Origin: Cymbomonas tetramitiformis
Taxonomy: Eukaryota > Chlorophyta > Pyramimonadophyceae > Pyramimonadales > Pyramimonadaceae
Length of the DNA stretch: 64,000 nucleotides
Direction: 5' to 3'
Assembly (NCBI GenBank): GCA_001247695.2
Contig: LGRX02033479.1
Location: 1-64,000 of the forward strand
Positions 63,068 through 64,000 of this stretch are shown here, piece after piece. Positions within the stretch are counted from its first letter, which is position 1; each line of letters opens with the position of its first letter. The notes under the pieces are model-generated. The model did not search any database. It was not told the origin of the DNA and saw only the letters and a program-made list of their open reading frames with translations. The translations under genes and the position numbers were made by a program.

Positions 63068-64000
63068 ATGGCTACTGCCCCGCAGTCCTTGTGGTAGGAC
63101 CAAATCGACGACTTGGTCCTACCACGAGGACCATTGTTCCGATAATTTAATTGGCCATCTCCCGTGATTTGTGGTGTCTAACCAATGAAAAGTGGTATAT
63201 ATAGGTCCTATATTTTTTTTTTGAACGCTGGTTTGACCTATATCCATCCCATATATCCATGACGAACGCATTTCAAACCTCTACACTCAAAAATTTCAAA
63301 CCGGATTTTTTGGAACATTCAAAGTGTGGCAAATTAGTGACTCATCTTCAATCATTATTTACCAATCATATATCAACACTACACCTGCGCGGATACCATC
63401 AAATTGAATCTATACATATGTCCCAATCATATTTGGGCGGTAGGCCCGGTTGGAATGCATATATTGGCTCGTTGGCTCGTTGGGTTCCCTCTAATATATT
63501 GGCTCGTTGGTTTCCCCCCTAAAACAGTGGTCACGCGAGCTGACCAGCCAGCCATCATAATTGCTTGCTAGAGGGCATATATCGCAAGGTTGGTGTGTGC
63601 GGCACATTAAATCTTCAAGTATAGATGTATTGCGAATTTCTGAAAGTCTAACATCATCCAAATATCTTATTTTTCGACTGGCGTGTACATTTTAGAATGG
63701 ATGAATGCCAATTTCTAAAGTCCAAAATTCACTAAATTCGGAATTTGCATTGCGTTGAACATGCGCCATGCTGAAATAGAGCGGAAATGATGATGAGGGT
63801 GCGAAGTAACCGATTCAGTTATATTATTTGGTCATAAACTCAAGATTTATAACCACGAGCTTCACCGTGAGCCCCCCATGTGGCTCCTAATACTCAAAAT
63901 AACGGTGGTCCTTGTGGTAGGACCACCATTTTCTTCAAGCTTTTGGTGAAATTACACCCCTAAAGCGTGTCGTTCAACCACACACCTAAAGTCTCATGGG
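63068..64000. mobile_element. Second copy of the GGTCCTTGTGGKAGGACC TIR element (partial)
   Basis: Starts TGGCTACTGCCCCGCAGTCC, corresponding to the TIR of 25239. Palindromes GTCCTTGTGGTAGGACC (63087-63103), GGTCCTACCACGAGGACC (63115-63132) and GGTCCTTGTGGTAGGACC (63909-63926) follow, with the same interior landmarks (AATTTAATTGG, ATATCCATG, CATATTTGGG, GGTCATAAACT). It continues past the right edge of the window. Confidence 0.75.

Overview
This is a eukaryotic nuclear window dominated by transposable elements and tandem repeats, with only three convincing host genes. The two annotated multi-exon genes have GT-AG introns (all phase 0), and no rRNA, tRNA or bacterial-type operon is visible. 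One gene encodes a stand-alone class I PurE behind a two-exon leader resembling a plastid transit peptide. That leader, with CACTA, hAT, DIRS/PAT and copia-type elements, suggests a photosynthetic alga, possibly a red alga. The taxon is inference and the sequence does not settle it.

Layout. 1-10882: macrosatellite of about 1.6-kb units that runs off the left edge, interrupted by an inverted-repeat transposon (5103-5876) and a captured DNA block (9524-10416). 12121-17162: decayed DIRS/PAT-like tyrosine-recombinase retrotransposon. 20040-20430: cluster of short GC palindromes. 21016-21946: pogo/mariner-type MITE. 21957-24035: CACTA-type fragment (DUF4218/DUF4216-like) with a field of GAAGAC motifs. 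24918-27885: broken gag gene (minus) split by a TIR element at 25239-26324. 30358-34823: hAT-type MITE carrying two nested insertions, a young gag-only copia-like LTR element (30557-33941) and a TA-flanked MITE (33959-34633).

Host genes: an unknown single-exon gene (35292-35882, TATA box and AATAAA); a minus-strand four-exon gene for an 858-residue protein with two sphingosine-phosphate-lyase-like PLP domains (38410-41769); and purE (43300-44855). The last two are divergent and share a 1.5-kb intergenic region with a dense GTGTCAC cluster.

The right third (46 kb to the end) is tandem arrays and nested transposons. The best-resolved structure is a complete 7.1-kb hAT element (54480-61622, 8-bp target duplication GTCGGTCT) inserted in a minisatellite. 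Its transposase gene is itself split by a 2.5-kb Mutator-like element (55878-58405, 9-bp duplication CTATTTTAG). Several insertions are resolved to the base by their target-site duplications, so their order of insertion can be read directly.
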